DNA of 64,000 nt from Clostridiales bacterium (GTDB taxonomy: Bacteria; Bacillota; Clostridia; Christensenellales; Pumilibacteraceae), in assembly GCA_014799665.1 (NCBI GenBank), contig JAAVHP010000010.1, positions 1-64,000 on the forward strand. Direction: 5' to 3'. This document shows positions 43,302-50,646 of this stretch, piece by piece. The position numbers were made by a program, and so were the translations under genes. Position 1 is the first letter of the stretch. Each line of letters starts with the position of its first letter. The notes under the pieces are model-generated. The model made no database searches. It was not told the DNA's origin and saw only the letters and a list, made by a program, of their open reading frames with translations.

Positions 43302-44777
43302 TTACGCCGCGTAAATTTCAAAAACCCGAAATGTTTTACAAAGCAGGAATTTCTTGGCTTGTTCAATCGTTTGCTCCCCAACTTCACCGTCATCGCTTTT
43401 GGGCGGTATATTCTTTTTAACCGCTTTCCTGAATATTACGAAGTACGCTATAAGCATTGCTCCGCCCGTTATCGTCCACGACAACGGATAAACGACGAGC
43501 AGCACCCAATACAGCGGGTACGCCGCGAACACGGTGTATATCCAAATAAGCCGCAGCACGCACGACCCGACTATGGTAAACACGGCGGGCAAAAGCGAAT
43601 GCCCCATGCCGCGCAACGCGCCGCCCGCGATTTCGTAAAGGCACGGGATCATAGAGCCTATGCAAACACACCAAAGCCGCATGACCGCATACTCGATCGC
43701 GACCTCGTCAGTCGTATAAATTCTTATAAACAATCTGCCGCCCGCAACGAATACCACGCTTAGCACGGTGGACACGACAAGTCCCGACAGCATATTTATC
43801 TTGAACGCTCGCCTACACCTATCGAACTCGCCCGCCGCGTAGTTCTGCCCAAAGAATGTAACAGTCGTTTGCGCAAACGCATTGACGAAGAAATACACGT
43901 AGCTTTCGAAGTTCACCGCGTCGCCGCTGCCCGCCACCGCCTGCGCGCCGAACCCGTTTATAGAGGTCTGAATAAACACGTTGGCAATGGAAAATACCAC
44001 GCCTTGGAGTCCCGCGGGCAAGCCGATCACGCAAATGCGGATAAGGTATTCCTTGCGGAACTTCGCACCGCGCTTCACTTTAAGCGATTCGTCCTTCATA
44101 ATAAAAACAATGACGATAGCCGCGCTCAAATAGTTGGCTATGACGGTCGCCGTCGCAACGCCTGCAACGCTCATCTTGAACGCCGCCACAAACAGAATGT
44201 TACACCCCACGTTGACTATACCCGTCACGACGAGGATAAACAACGGCTTGCGCGTATCGCCCACACTGCGAAGTATCGCCGCGCCGAAGTTATACACCAT
44301 TAGCGCAGGCATACCGATAAAGTAAATCCGTAGATACTCAATAGCAAGCGGCAACGCCTCGGGCGGAGTGTCCATGATCTTCAACAGCGGCGCGGAAACA
44401 CCGATACCCAGCCCCACAAGTATTACCCCGCTCACGAGCGCAATGATAAACGAAGTGAACACAACGCTATGAAGATCGTCGGTACTGCTCTTGCCGACAA
44501 GCTCGGCGATAACGACCGTCGCACCGACCGACAGCCCCGTAAAAAGATTTATAATAAGATTGACGAGCGCGCCGTTGCTGTTCACCGCGCTCTGCGCCAC
44601 ACTGCCCTCGAACCAGAAAATTACAGCCATATCCGCGGAAGTAAAAAGCTGCTGTAAAATTCCCGCGAGCGCGAGCGGCAACGCGAACAACAGCACGTTC
44701 TTAAACATAGGACCGTGCAGCATATCCATTTGCTTGCCCGCTGCGGCGCGATTGTGTTTTTTAAAGCCGAATAACAT
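43302..44777 (-). CDS. MATE-family efflux transporter
   Basis: 491 residues with 12 hydrophobic segments in two halves, matching the multidrug and toxin extrusion family (LLFALPLALAGILQQLF near the N-terminus, LGVGLPAGLQG-type segment near the middle). Cation-coupled export of drugs or metabolites is expected; the substrate cannot be told. The ATG at 44777 is chosen because the promoter at 44798-44826 puts any earlier start upstream of transcription. No strong ribosome site is visible. Confidence 0.93.
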   Translation of the reverse strand: MLFGFKKHNRAAAGKQMDMLHGPMFKNVLLFALPLALAGILQQLFTSADMAVIFWFEGSVAQSAVNSNGALVNLIINLFTGLSVGATVVIAELVGKSSTDDLHSVVFTSFIIALVSGVILVGLGIGVSAPLLKIMDTPPEALPLAIEYLRIYFIGMPALMVYNFGAAILRSVGDTRKPLFILVVTGIVNVGCNILFVAAFKMSVAGVATATVIANYLSAAIVIVFIMKDESLKVKRGAKFRKEYLIRICVIGLPAGLQGVVFSIANVFIQTSINGFGAQAVAGSGDAVNFESYVYFFVNAFAQTTVTFFGQNYAAGEFDRCRRAFKINMLSGLVVSTVLSVVFVAGGRLFIRIYTTDEVAIEYAVMRLWCVCIGSMIPCLYEIAGGALRGMGHSLLPAVFTIVGSCVLRLIWIYTVFAAYPLYWVLLVVYPLSWTITGGAMLIAYFVIFRKAVKKNIPPKSDDGEVGEQTIEQAKKFLLCKTFRVFEIYAA

Positions 44778-44797
44778 GGTTAATATTACCGAAATAT

Positions 44798-44826
44798 GGT
44801 ATAGCACTTTACGCAAATAAAAGCAA
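44798..44826 (-). promoter_or_regulatory. Promoter of the MATE gene
   Basis: TTGCTT (44821-44826), 17 bases, TATACC (44798-44803) on the minus strand; leader about 15 bases. Confidence 0.65.
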
Positions 44827-44857
44827 TCGAATAAAGGCGGTTTATGCAGAAATATCA

Positions 44858-45052
44858 AATGTTTTTATTGAACCGACAAATACCGTTTCACTTTAAAAAC
44901 AAACGTAAGGTTTTCTTGCCCACTTCTATCCAAAAAGAAGTGTGGGTTATGTAAAAAATCCAATGTTTTTATTCAACCAACGAATACTGTTCCCCCGAAA
45001 AAATAAACGTAAGGTTTTCTTGCCTACTTCTTTCCAAAAAGAAGTAGGTGGT
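44858..45052. repeat. Two tandem copies of a ~104-base intergenic repeat
   Basis: Copy 1 starts at 44858 and copy 2 at 44962; both run AATGTTTTTATT, then CGTAAGGTTTTCTTGCC, then a CCTACTTCT/AGAAGTAGG hairpin. The stem in copy 2 is perfect, in copy 1 nearly so. The hairpin part belongs to the family seen at 50391 and elsewhere. With the two flanking promoters this fills the 365-base gap between MATE and rubrerythrin. Confidence 0.7.
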
Positions 45053-45071
45053 AAAAATTTTCAAATATCGA

Positions 45072-45100
45072 TTGACAAAGATGTCGAATTATGCTATAAA
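45072..45100 (+). promoter_or_regulatory. Sigma-A promoter of the rubrerythrin gene
   Basis: TTGACA (45072-45077), 17 bases, TATAAA (45095-45100). Confidence 0.85.
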
Positions 45101-45142
45101 TATTTTAACCACAAAACACTACAAAAAGAGAGGTAAAAAACT

Positions 45143-45667
45143 ATGAAAAGATGTGCAGTTTGCGGCGAGATCTTAGAGGACGGCGTTGACGTTTGCCCCG
45201 TATGCGGCGCTAAGAAATTCGAACCAGTAGGCGAAGCGAAATTCGCTTGCGAACACCATGTCGGCGACGGCAAGGTCGAAGATAAGGAAGTTACGGACGG
45301 GCTTAAAGCCAACTTCATGGGCGAATGCACCGAGGTCGGTATGTACCTTGCAATGGCGCGCGTCGCCGAGCGCGAGGGCTATCCCGAGATCGCCGAAGCA
45401 TACAAGCGCTACGCTTACGAAGAAGCCGAGCACGCTTCCAAGTTCGCCGAGCTCTTGGGCGAAGTCGTGACCAATTCCACCAAAAAGAACCTCGAACTCC
45501 GTGCCGCCGCGGAAGCGGGCGCGTGCGAAGGCAAGCTCAAACTCGCTAAGCGCGCTAAGGAACTCGGCTACGACGCCATTCACGACACCGTTCACGAAAT
45601 GGCTAAGGACGAGGCACGTCACGGCGCAGGCTTCGCGGGAATGCTCAAACGCTACTTCGGCAAATAA
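45143..45667 (+). CDS. Reverse rubrerythrin (rubredoxin domain first)
   Basis: 174 residues. An N-terminal rubredoxin-like iron site with CAVCGEIL and CPVCGAKKF (residues 4-24) precedes the ferritin-like four-helix domain with EC.E..MYLAMARVAEREG, YEEAEHASKFAELLG, and EMAKDEARHG, giving the di-iron Glu/His ligands. This inverted order defines reverse rubrerythrins, which reduce peroxide and oxygen in anaerobes. Single gene with its own promoter, GAGAGG ribosome site and terminator at 45747-45780. It points to an anaerobic host. Confidence 0.96.
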   Translation: MKRCAVCGEILEDGVDVCPVCGAKKFEPVGEAKFACEHHVGDGKVEDKEVTDGLKANFMGECTEVGMYLAMARVAEREGYPEIAEAYKRYAYEEAEHASKFAELLGEVVTNSTKKNLELRAAAEAGACEGKLKLAKRAKELGYDAIHDTVHEMAKDEARHGAGFAGMLKRYFGK

Positions 45668-45746
45668 GTAGCCGAATGCTACGCGATTGTCATGTGTAGG
45701 CGTGAGTAAATAATCGAGCGTTTCACCCGAATAATTACAGCAAAGC

Positions 45747-45780
45747 AAAAGACGGTTCGAACTTAGAACCGTCTTTTTAT
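45747..45780 (+). terminator. Intrinsic terminator of rubrerythrin (bidirectional)
   Basis: AAAAGACGGTTC (45747-45758) pairs with GAACCGTCTTTT (45766-45777), followed by T. It also serves the convergent gene ending at 45799. Confidence 0.85.
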
Positions 45781-45798
45781 TTTCCGTTATTTTAATTA

Positions 45799-46197
45799 TT
45801 AGTTGTCGTCGCCGCCGACGTAATCTTTTTCGAGCGCATCTGCGGTGCGACCGACGAGTTCTACGATATTGCCGAGCGCCGACAGCGGAACGTAGTTCAT
45901 ATCGAGCGAAACTCTTACGTAGTAAAGGTCGCCCATTTTTTCAAGCGCGACGAAATACTTTTTGCCGATCAATTCAAGCGCCTTAGGCAAGCGGCTCGTC
46001 GCAATGTCGCCGACGCGCGAGAGAACCTCAACGACAAGGCGGTTTTGTTGTTGCTCGTGGTCGACGAGAACAAGCTGCGACCTCCGGTTGTCGTCGGGAT
46101 AAACGAAAGTAATTTTAACTACGTCGCCGTTACCTCTATCGGTCTTGTACGTTGTGTCAAGATGTTTTTTTACGTCATCCCACGTGATTTTAGCCAT
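45799..46197 (-). CDS. YbjN-like domain protein
   Basis: 132 residues, soluble, alpha/beta. The layout (ITWDDVKKHLD at the start, VVEVLSRVGDI in the middle, YVRVSLDMNYVPLSALGNIV near the end) resembles YbjN/type III secretion chaperone-like domains; this is a fold-level guess. The ATG at 46197 is chosen because AAGGAG lies seven bases before it; the ATG two codons earlier is too close. Own promoter at 46235-46263. Function unknown. Confidence 0.7.
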   Translation of the reverse strand: MAKITWDDVKKHLDTTYKTDRGNGDVVKITFVYPDDNRRSQLVLVDHEQQQNRLVVEVLSRVGDIATSRLPKALELIGKKYFVALEKMGDLYYVRVSLDMNYVPLSALGNIVELVGRTADALEKDYVGGDDN

Positions 46198-46234
46198 TGT
46201 CATTCTCCTTGTATTTATATTTTAATATGTTGAA

Positions 46235-46263
46235 AGTATATCATACCACCACCCCGTTGTCAA
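46235..46263 (-). promoter_or_regulatory. Sigma-A promoter of the YbjN-like gene
   Basis: TTGACA (46258-46263), 17 bases, TATACT (46235-46240) on the minus strand. Confidence 0.85.
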
Positions 46264-46285
46264 GGGGGATAGCCGAAATAAACAA

Positions 46286-46320
46286 ACAAAATGGACAGGT
46301 CTTATGTTGCCTGTCCATTT
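46286..46320 (-). terminator. Intrinsic terminator of the SHOCT membrane protein gene
   Basis: AATGGACAGG and its complement (46289-46299 with 46310-46320), followed on the minus strand by TTTTGTTTG. Confidence 0.75.
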
Positions 46321-46322
46321 AC

Positions 46323-47249
46323 CTAAATACTGTTAAGGATATCGTTGCGCTTAGCGTCGTATTCTTCCTGAGTGATCAAGCCCTCGTCGAGTAGCGCGCG
46401 GAGCTTTTTCATTCTTTCGAGCGCGCTCTCGCCCGTAGCGTCGTCGGACCGTTTTTCGCCGTCGGCGGCGCCGCTATCGTCCTTGGTCTTACCCGAATTT
46501 TCGAGCGCGGTGTTTGCGGTGATGATCAGCCTGCGCCTATCGGTGCGCCAGAACACTATGCCCGACAGCGACAGCGTAACTACGGCAATACCGAAGAACG
46601 CGGCTACCCAGCCGTTCGAAATGATATGCAACGCGTACGGCACGGATTCCATACCGTGCGGCGTAATAGTAAAAGCAGTGAGCAACAGCGAGATATAAAA
46701 ATCGATATAGAATGAAGATACGCCCGACATGATTTGGTACGGCAAAAGCGTTTTGCGGTATTTAATGTAGTTCATCACTATATTCGATACCATGCCGAAC
46801 TGTAACGAAACGATAAGCGACGCGCGAATAACGTTGAGCGAATTTATTACGCTCTGCTCCACCGCTTCCGCTTCACCGTAAACTACGTTATTGAAAATGC
46901 TTATAATTTGCCAGACGCAGGTTATCCACAAAACCGCGCATAGCCCGATTATCGCCAGGAACACTATCGCGATTATAAAGAACTTTTTGTCCTTGACCCG
47001 TTCGATAACACGCACCCACGGAAGCGCGGCAAGCGCGGTGAACCCGACTATACATATCGAAAAAACGATCCCGTAGCCCGTGGAATTAAGCTTGATCAAT
47101 CGGAACGTCGAGAACATGAGAATTGCGGCGGATATGATAATAACGCAAATTCCGGCAAGCTGAACGTAACGGTACAGCCTGCCCTCGTTATTCTTCGCCC
47201 CGACGTCGAACTCGTCGTGACCTACGAAATTGAAATTGAAAAAACCCAT
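46323..47249 (-). CDS. Membrane protein with C-terminal SHOCT domain
   Basis: 308 residues with about six hydrophobic segments between residues 28 and 235, a charged linker, and a C-terminal SHOCT motif ERMKKLRALLDEGLITQEEY (short helical oligomerisation domain). SHOCT ends are common on bacterial membrane proteins and help assembly. The membrane part is of no family I recognise. Its terminator follows three bases after the stop. Confidence 0.82.
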   Translation of the reverse strand: MGFFNFNFVGHDEFDVGAKNNEGRLYRYVQLAGICVIIISAAILMFSTFRLIKLNSTGYGIVFSICIVGFTALAALPWVRVIERVKDKKFFIIAIVFLAIIGLCAVLWITCVWQIISIFNNVVYGEAEAVEQSVINSLNVIRASLIVSLQFGMVSNIVMNYIKYRKTLLPYQIMSGVSSFYIDFYISLLLTAFTITPHGMESVPYALHIISNGWVAAFFGIAVVTLSLSGIVFWRTDRRRLIITANTALENSGKTKDDSGAADGEKRSDDATGESALERMKKLRALLDEGLITQEEYDAKRNDILNSI

Positions 47250-47333
47250 GTTATTATCCCTACAATATATCTACGCCCGTCGATAATTTTTACTTCGATA
47301 ATTTTTAATTATTAATTTTTAATTGTTAATTGG

Positions 47334-47825
47334 TCAAAACTCTATCTCTTTGATTTCGTCGGGAACGTAGATATCGAGCTCCTCGTCGATACTCGCGTCG
47401 GTTATTTTCTCGGCGGGAAGCACGAGGTATTTCGCGTCACCCTCGGCAAGCAGGTTGCCGTCCATATCGAAAATATCGCAGTGCGCAGAGTACGCGCGCG
47501 AAAGCTTTTTGGTGTAGTATCCCCTGCCTTTGAGCGGCGTATCGTACGGCACGGGCTTGTGGTACTTGACCGCTATATCCATAGTCACGCCAATCTTGGT
47601 CGGCTCGTCCACCCACAAAACTCTGCCCGCGAGCTCGTCGATCATGGTAGCTAACATACCGCCGTGGACGCGACCGGGATAGCTCTGGTGTTCGGGACGG
47701 AAAGTGAACAGTCCGCCGCACGAGCCGTCTTCCATATTATAGAACTGACCGCGAACGCCCGCCTCGTTGTTCATACCGCAAATAAGGCACATATGCGAAT
47801 TGTTTTGCTTAGATACTACTTTCAT
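47334..47825 (-). CDS. PaaI-family hotdog thioesterase
   Basis: 163 residues. Hotdog fold with the PaaI active-site signature VHGGMLATMIDELAG near residue 54, and TMDIAVKYHKPVPYD near 85 for the central strand. The family hydrolyses acyl-CoA thioesters. An N-terminal CLICGMNN with two cysteines is extra. GAGGATGAG precedes the ATG; promoter at 47850-47878. Substrate not predictable. Confidence 0.92.
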   Translation of the reverse strand: MKVVSKQNNSHMCLICGMNNEAGVRGQFYNMEDGSCGGLFTFRPEHQSYPGRVHGGMLATMIDELAGRVLWVDEPTKIGVTMDIAVKYHKPVPYDTPLKGRGYYTKKLSRAYSAHCDIFDMDGNLLAEGDAKYLVLPAEKITDASIDEELDIYVPDEIKEIEF

Positions 47826-47849
47826 ATTCTCATCCTCTTGTTTTTCAAT

Positions 47850-47878
47850 ATTATATACCCGCCGAGAAATATTGTCAA
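47850..47878 (-). promoter_or_regulatory. Sigma-A promoter of the thioesterase gene
   Basis: TTGACA (47873-47878), 17 bases, TATAAT (47850-47855) on the minus strand. Confidence 0.9.
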
Positions 47879-47984
47879 ATGCAAAATCGCTTCACTCTAA
47901 TTCTAATCAAATTCTAATCAATATAATATCCTAATCTAATAATCGCGTACTATAATAAAACCATAAAATCGTTTGGAGGAACCC

Positions 47985-48308
47985 ATGTCAAGCAAGGAAA
48001 GAAAAATCGACCAATTCTTATCGATCATCATACTGTTACTGTACGCAGTGATCATAGCGATCAAGTGGGCAATGGTCTATACCGACGTACCGGCAACGGC
48101 GATACAGGCGATCGACATCATACGCACGATCGTGCTGTGCCTGATATTCCTGGTCGTGCTGTACAACGCGTGCGGCTGGACGAACAACCTCATACTCAAA
48201 CTGTTATTCCTCGTTATCGCGCTGTTCCTTATCGCGTCGGCGATAGCGGTGCAGGTCCCGGTGGTGCAGGAGTATTTCGTCGCCAACGGCATACCGCTCA
48301 TACTGTAA
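47985..48308 (+). CDS. Small three-helix membrane protein
   Basis: 107 residues with three hydrophobic segments (about 13-33, 45-67, 73-95) and a charged N-terminus SSKERKID. The ATG at 47985 has GGAGG five bases upstream; a TTG four codons earlier overlaps that site and is rejected. A terminator follows at 48342-48373, so it is not part of the operon downstream. No family recognised. Confidence 0.75.
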   Translation: MSSKERKIDQFLSIIILLLYAVIIAIKWAMVYTDVPATAIQAIDIIRTIVLCLIFLVVLYNACGWTNNLILKLLFLVIALFLIASAIAVQVPVVQEYFVANGIPLIL

Positions 48309-48341
48309 ACTGGCTTAGAACCCAAAAAACAGGGCAAAATC

Positions 48342-48373
48342 GGGTGCAAACTTAGTGTTTGCGCCCTTTTTTT
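48342..48373 (+). terminator. Intrinsic terminator after the small membrane protein
   Basis: GGGTGCAAAC (48342-48351) pairs with GTTTGCGCCC (48357-48366, one G-T), followed by seven T. Confidence 0.85.
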
Positions 48374-48384
48374 ATCAATAAAAA

Positions 48385-48413
48385 TTGACAATCTCGCGGG
48401 GTTGTGGTACAAT
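48385..48413 (+). promoter_or_regulatory. Sigma-A promoter of the IlvD-like/LeuB-like/ACP operon
   Basis: TTGACA (48385-48390), 17 bases, TACAAT (48408-48413). Transcription would start near 48420, directly at the 5' edge of the structured leader. Confidence 0.85.
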
Positions 48414-48419
48414 ATTATG

Positions 48420-48713
48420 AGTACCCGATGTCAACCCTCGATAGGATACTTTTGAGGTGCTCGTTTTGGCTCTTTTCCGCCTTATCTCGCTCGAAGTAGC
48501 ACATAGGCTACGACTTCGCTCGATAAGTCGACAAATAGCTCGAAACGAGCTACCGCAAAAGCGAGCATTTTTAGAATGCAAATCGTAGGCTTAGACAAGG
48601 AAACGCCCGCAGTATAAGCCTTATTTCGGCTATACAAGGGCGGTGACGCAGTATAAGTCACGATTTGCCTCTAAAAATGTGTTCAATCGGGGTTGGCATC
48701 GGGTAACAAACAA
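48420..48713 (+). ncRNA. ~290-base structured leader of the IlvD-like operon
   Basis: A closing stem joins 48422-48437 (TACCCGATG, one G-T, CAACCC) with 48690-48705 and extends inward as an imperfect helix to about 48457 and 48669. Inside are a TGCTCG/CGAGCA stem (48458-48463 with 48562-48567, followed by five T), a GAAGTAGC/GCTAC-type hairpin (~48480-48527), a perfect TAGCTCG-AAA-CGAGCTA hairpin (48536-48552), and a 9-pair stem (48578-48586 with 48660-48668) that contains two copies of CGCAGTATAAG. The ribosome site AAGGAAG (48714-48720) follows the closing stem at once. A regulatory leader is likely; a T-box consensus is not present. Confidence 0.65.
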
Positions 48714-48725
48714 AAGGAAGTAGCT

Positions 48726-50384
48726 ATGTCACAGGAACTTTGTTCTACTATGGAAAAAGCGCCGCAGCGCGCACTGTTCAAGGCGTTGGGCTTGACCGAC
48801 AACGAACTCAAAAAACCTATCGTTGCCGTCGTGTCTGCGCAGTCGGGTATCGACCCCGCAACCGATAGGCTCTACGCCCTCACCGACGCCGTCAAGGCGG
48901 GTATCTACGCAGGAGGCTGCACGCCCGTAGTCATGCCGGTATCGGGCGTTTGCGACGGGCTTACCGCGGGCACGGGCGGTATGCGTTACAGCCTGCCCTC
49001 GCGCGAGCTCGTAGCCGACAGTGTGGAAACGCTGCTTACCGCGCACGCGTTCGACGCGGCGGTGTTCGTATCGAACAGCGATATGACAACGGCGGGTATG
49101 CTCATGGGCGCAATGCGCGTCAATATCCCCGCCATATTCCTGACGGGCGGAGCGCAGAACAGCGGCAGAGTCAACGGCAAAGCCGTCGGGCTGTCGGACG
49201 TTATAAGCGGCGTCGGCAAGGTCAAGGACGGCAGCGTCAATATCGACGAGCTGACCGCGCTCGAAAACTTCGCCTGCCCGAGCTATGGCAGTTACAGCGG
49301 GCTTTCGACCGCTAACGCGCTCGCCTGCGCGCTCGAAGCGGCGGGGCTTGCGCTTATAGGCAACGGCACGGTGCCCGCAACGCACAGCGAGCGCATAAGG
49401 CTTGCCAAGCGCACGGGTCTTACCGTGTGCGAGCTTGTGCGCGACGCGATCACGCCCAAGATGATACTGACAAAGCGCGCCATATCCAACGCGCTGACTT
49501 TGTGTTTTGCGATCGGCGCGTCGACCGATATTATTCTGCATATTCTCGCGGTTGCCGCCGAGTGCGGCGTATCGCTCGATCTCGACGGCGTGGCTGCGAT
49601 CGCGGCTAAGACGCCCGTACTCGTCAAGCTCGCGCCGAACGGCGACAAGCTGATCGAGGATCTGTATACCGCAGGTGGGGTCATGGCTGTGCTTCACGAA
49701 CTCGCAAAAGCTAAGATCATAGACGGCTCGGCGCACACCGTCGAGGGCAATGCGCTTGCCGACGGCTACGACCACGCGCACGTGCTCGATACCGAGGTCA
49801 TTCACAAGATAGACGATCCGTACTCGCCTGCCGCGCTTGTTACCGTCGTGAAAGGCAATCTTGCCGAGGACGGCGCGGTCGCCAAGTACAATTTCGAAAC
49901 CAAGCCCAATGCGTTCGTGGGCAAAGCCAAGTGCTTTAACTGCGAGGAGGACGCCGTTGCGGCTGTCGGCTCGGGCAAGATAAAGAAAGGCGACGTTATA
50001 GTCGTGCGCTACGAGGGACCTATGGGCGCGCCCGGAATGCGCGAAATGCAGTCCGTTATTTCCGCGCTTATCGGCGCGGGCTTGCAGTCGGACGTTGCGC
50101 TCGTTACCGATGGACGGCTGCCCGTGGCTACGCGGTGCATTGCGGTCGGGCACGTTGCGCCGGAAGCTGCCGAGGGCGGCAAGATCGCGCTCGTCAAGGA
50201 CGGCGACAGCGTTAAGATCGATCTCGGCGCGGGGCGTATCGCGCTCGACGTGCCGGCAAAGGAGCTTCAAGCGCGCGCCAAAAAGCTTCGTCCCAAGGAC
50301 GACAGTATCGGCGGCTGGCTGCTCAGATATCGCTATCTCACCACTTCCGCCGCGAACGGCTGCGTGCTCAAAAAGAAATTCTAG
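48726..50384 (+). CDS. IlvD/Edd-family protein lacking iron-sulfur ligands and catalytic residues
   Basis: 552 residues, full length for dihydroxy-acid dehydratase, with many conserved blocks (GMRYSLPSRELVADSVE at 85-101, MLMGAMRVNIPAIF at 125-138, VVRYEGPMGAPGMREMQ at 426-442, VGHVAPEAA). The functional positions are replaced: the TPCN cysteine is Ala 45, the CDK motif reads S118-D119-M120, GSCSGM reads GSYSGL with Tyr 190, and the DGRFSGGT serine is Pro 466. In the family these bind the Fe-S cluster, Mg and the carbamylated Lys. So the usual dehydration cannot be assumed. Start at 48726 with AAGGAAG. First gene of the operon. It may be a changed enzyme or a non-catalytic sensor. Confidence 0.9.
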   Translation: MSQELCSTMEKAPQRALFKALGLTDNELKKPIVAVVSAQSGIDPATDRLYALTDAVKAGIYAGGCTPVVMPVSGVCDGLTAGTGGMRYSLPSRELVADSVETLLTAHAFDAAVFVSNSDMTTAGMLMGAMRVNIPAIFLTGGAQNSGRVNGKAVGLSDVISGVGKVKDGSVNIDELTALENFACPSYGSYSGLSTANALACALEAAGLALIGNGTVPATHSERIRLAKRTGLTVCELVRDAITPKMILTKRAISNALTLCFAIGASTDIILHILAVAAECGVSLDLDGVAAIAAKTPVLVKLAPNGDKLIEDLYTAGGVMAVLHELAKAKIIDGSAHTVEGNALADGYDHAHVLDTEVIHKIDDPYSPAALVTVVKGNLAEDGAVAKYNFETKPNAFVGKAKCFNCEEDAVAAVGSGKIKKGDVIVVRYEGPMGAPGMREMQSVISALIGAGLQSDVALVTDGRLPVATRCIAVGHVAPEAAEGGKIALVKDGDSVKIDLGAGRIALDVPAKELQARAKKLRPKDDSIGGWLLRYRYLTTSAANGCVLKKKF

Positions 50385-50390
50385 TTCCTA

Positions 50391-50512
50391 CTTCTTTAAA
50401 AAGAAGTAGGCAAGAAATTTTTGCTGTCGTGTGTTTGCTTAGGTGGTTCGTTGGTTGTTACACCCGAATAGATTCGTGTCGTTATAAATTACTCCACGCC
50501 ACTCTGTAATTC
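50391..50512. repeat. ~120-base dispersed repeat, copy A
   Basis: CCTACTTCTTT/AAAGAAGTAGG hairpin followed by GTCGTGTGTTTGCTTAGG and, further on, ACACCC, TAGATTCGT and CGCCACTCT blocks. The same blocks in the same order occur at 63179-63312. Confidence 0.75.
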
Positions 50513-50552
50513 CAATCGTAAAAGCAAAATGTCTAACTTATCCTTATTCTCG

Positions 50553-50607
50553 CCTTTCCTAATTGGGGAAGGTGGCACGAGCGAAACGAGTGACGGATGA
50601 GGGCATT
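50553..50607. repeat. CCTTCCCC-type palindromic element, copy 3
   Basis: A near-perfect CCTTTCCTAATTGGGGAAGG palindrome, then GTGGCACGAGCGAAACGAGTGA hairpin and GACGGATGAGGGCATTA, between the IlvD-like and LeuB-like genes. Confidence 0.7.
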
Positions 50608-50646
50608 ATTAAATTAATCTTTATTCCTATCTCCCCCGGAGGTCTT

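Noticed and set aside
44942..45136. Open frame of 64 residues between MATE and rubrerythrin
   Set aside because: It runs through the tandem intergenic repeat, has no ribosome site, and overlaps the rubrerythrin promoter.
48640..48656. T-box-like string AAGGGCGGTGACGCAG in the IlvD-like leader
   Set aside because: The T-box needs UGGN to pair with the tRNA end; here it is CGGT, and no specifier stem arrangement is evident.
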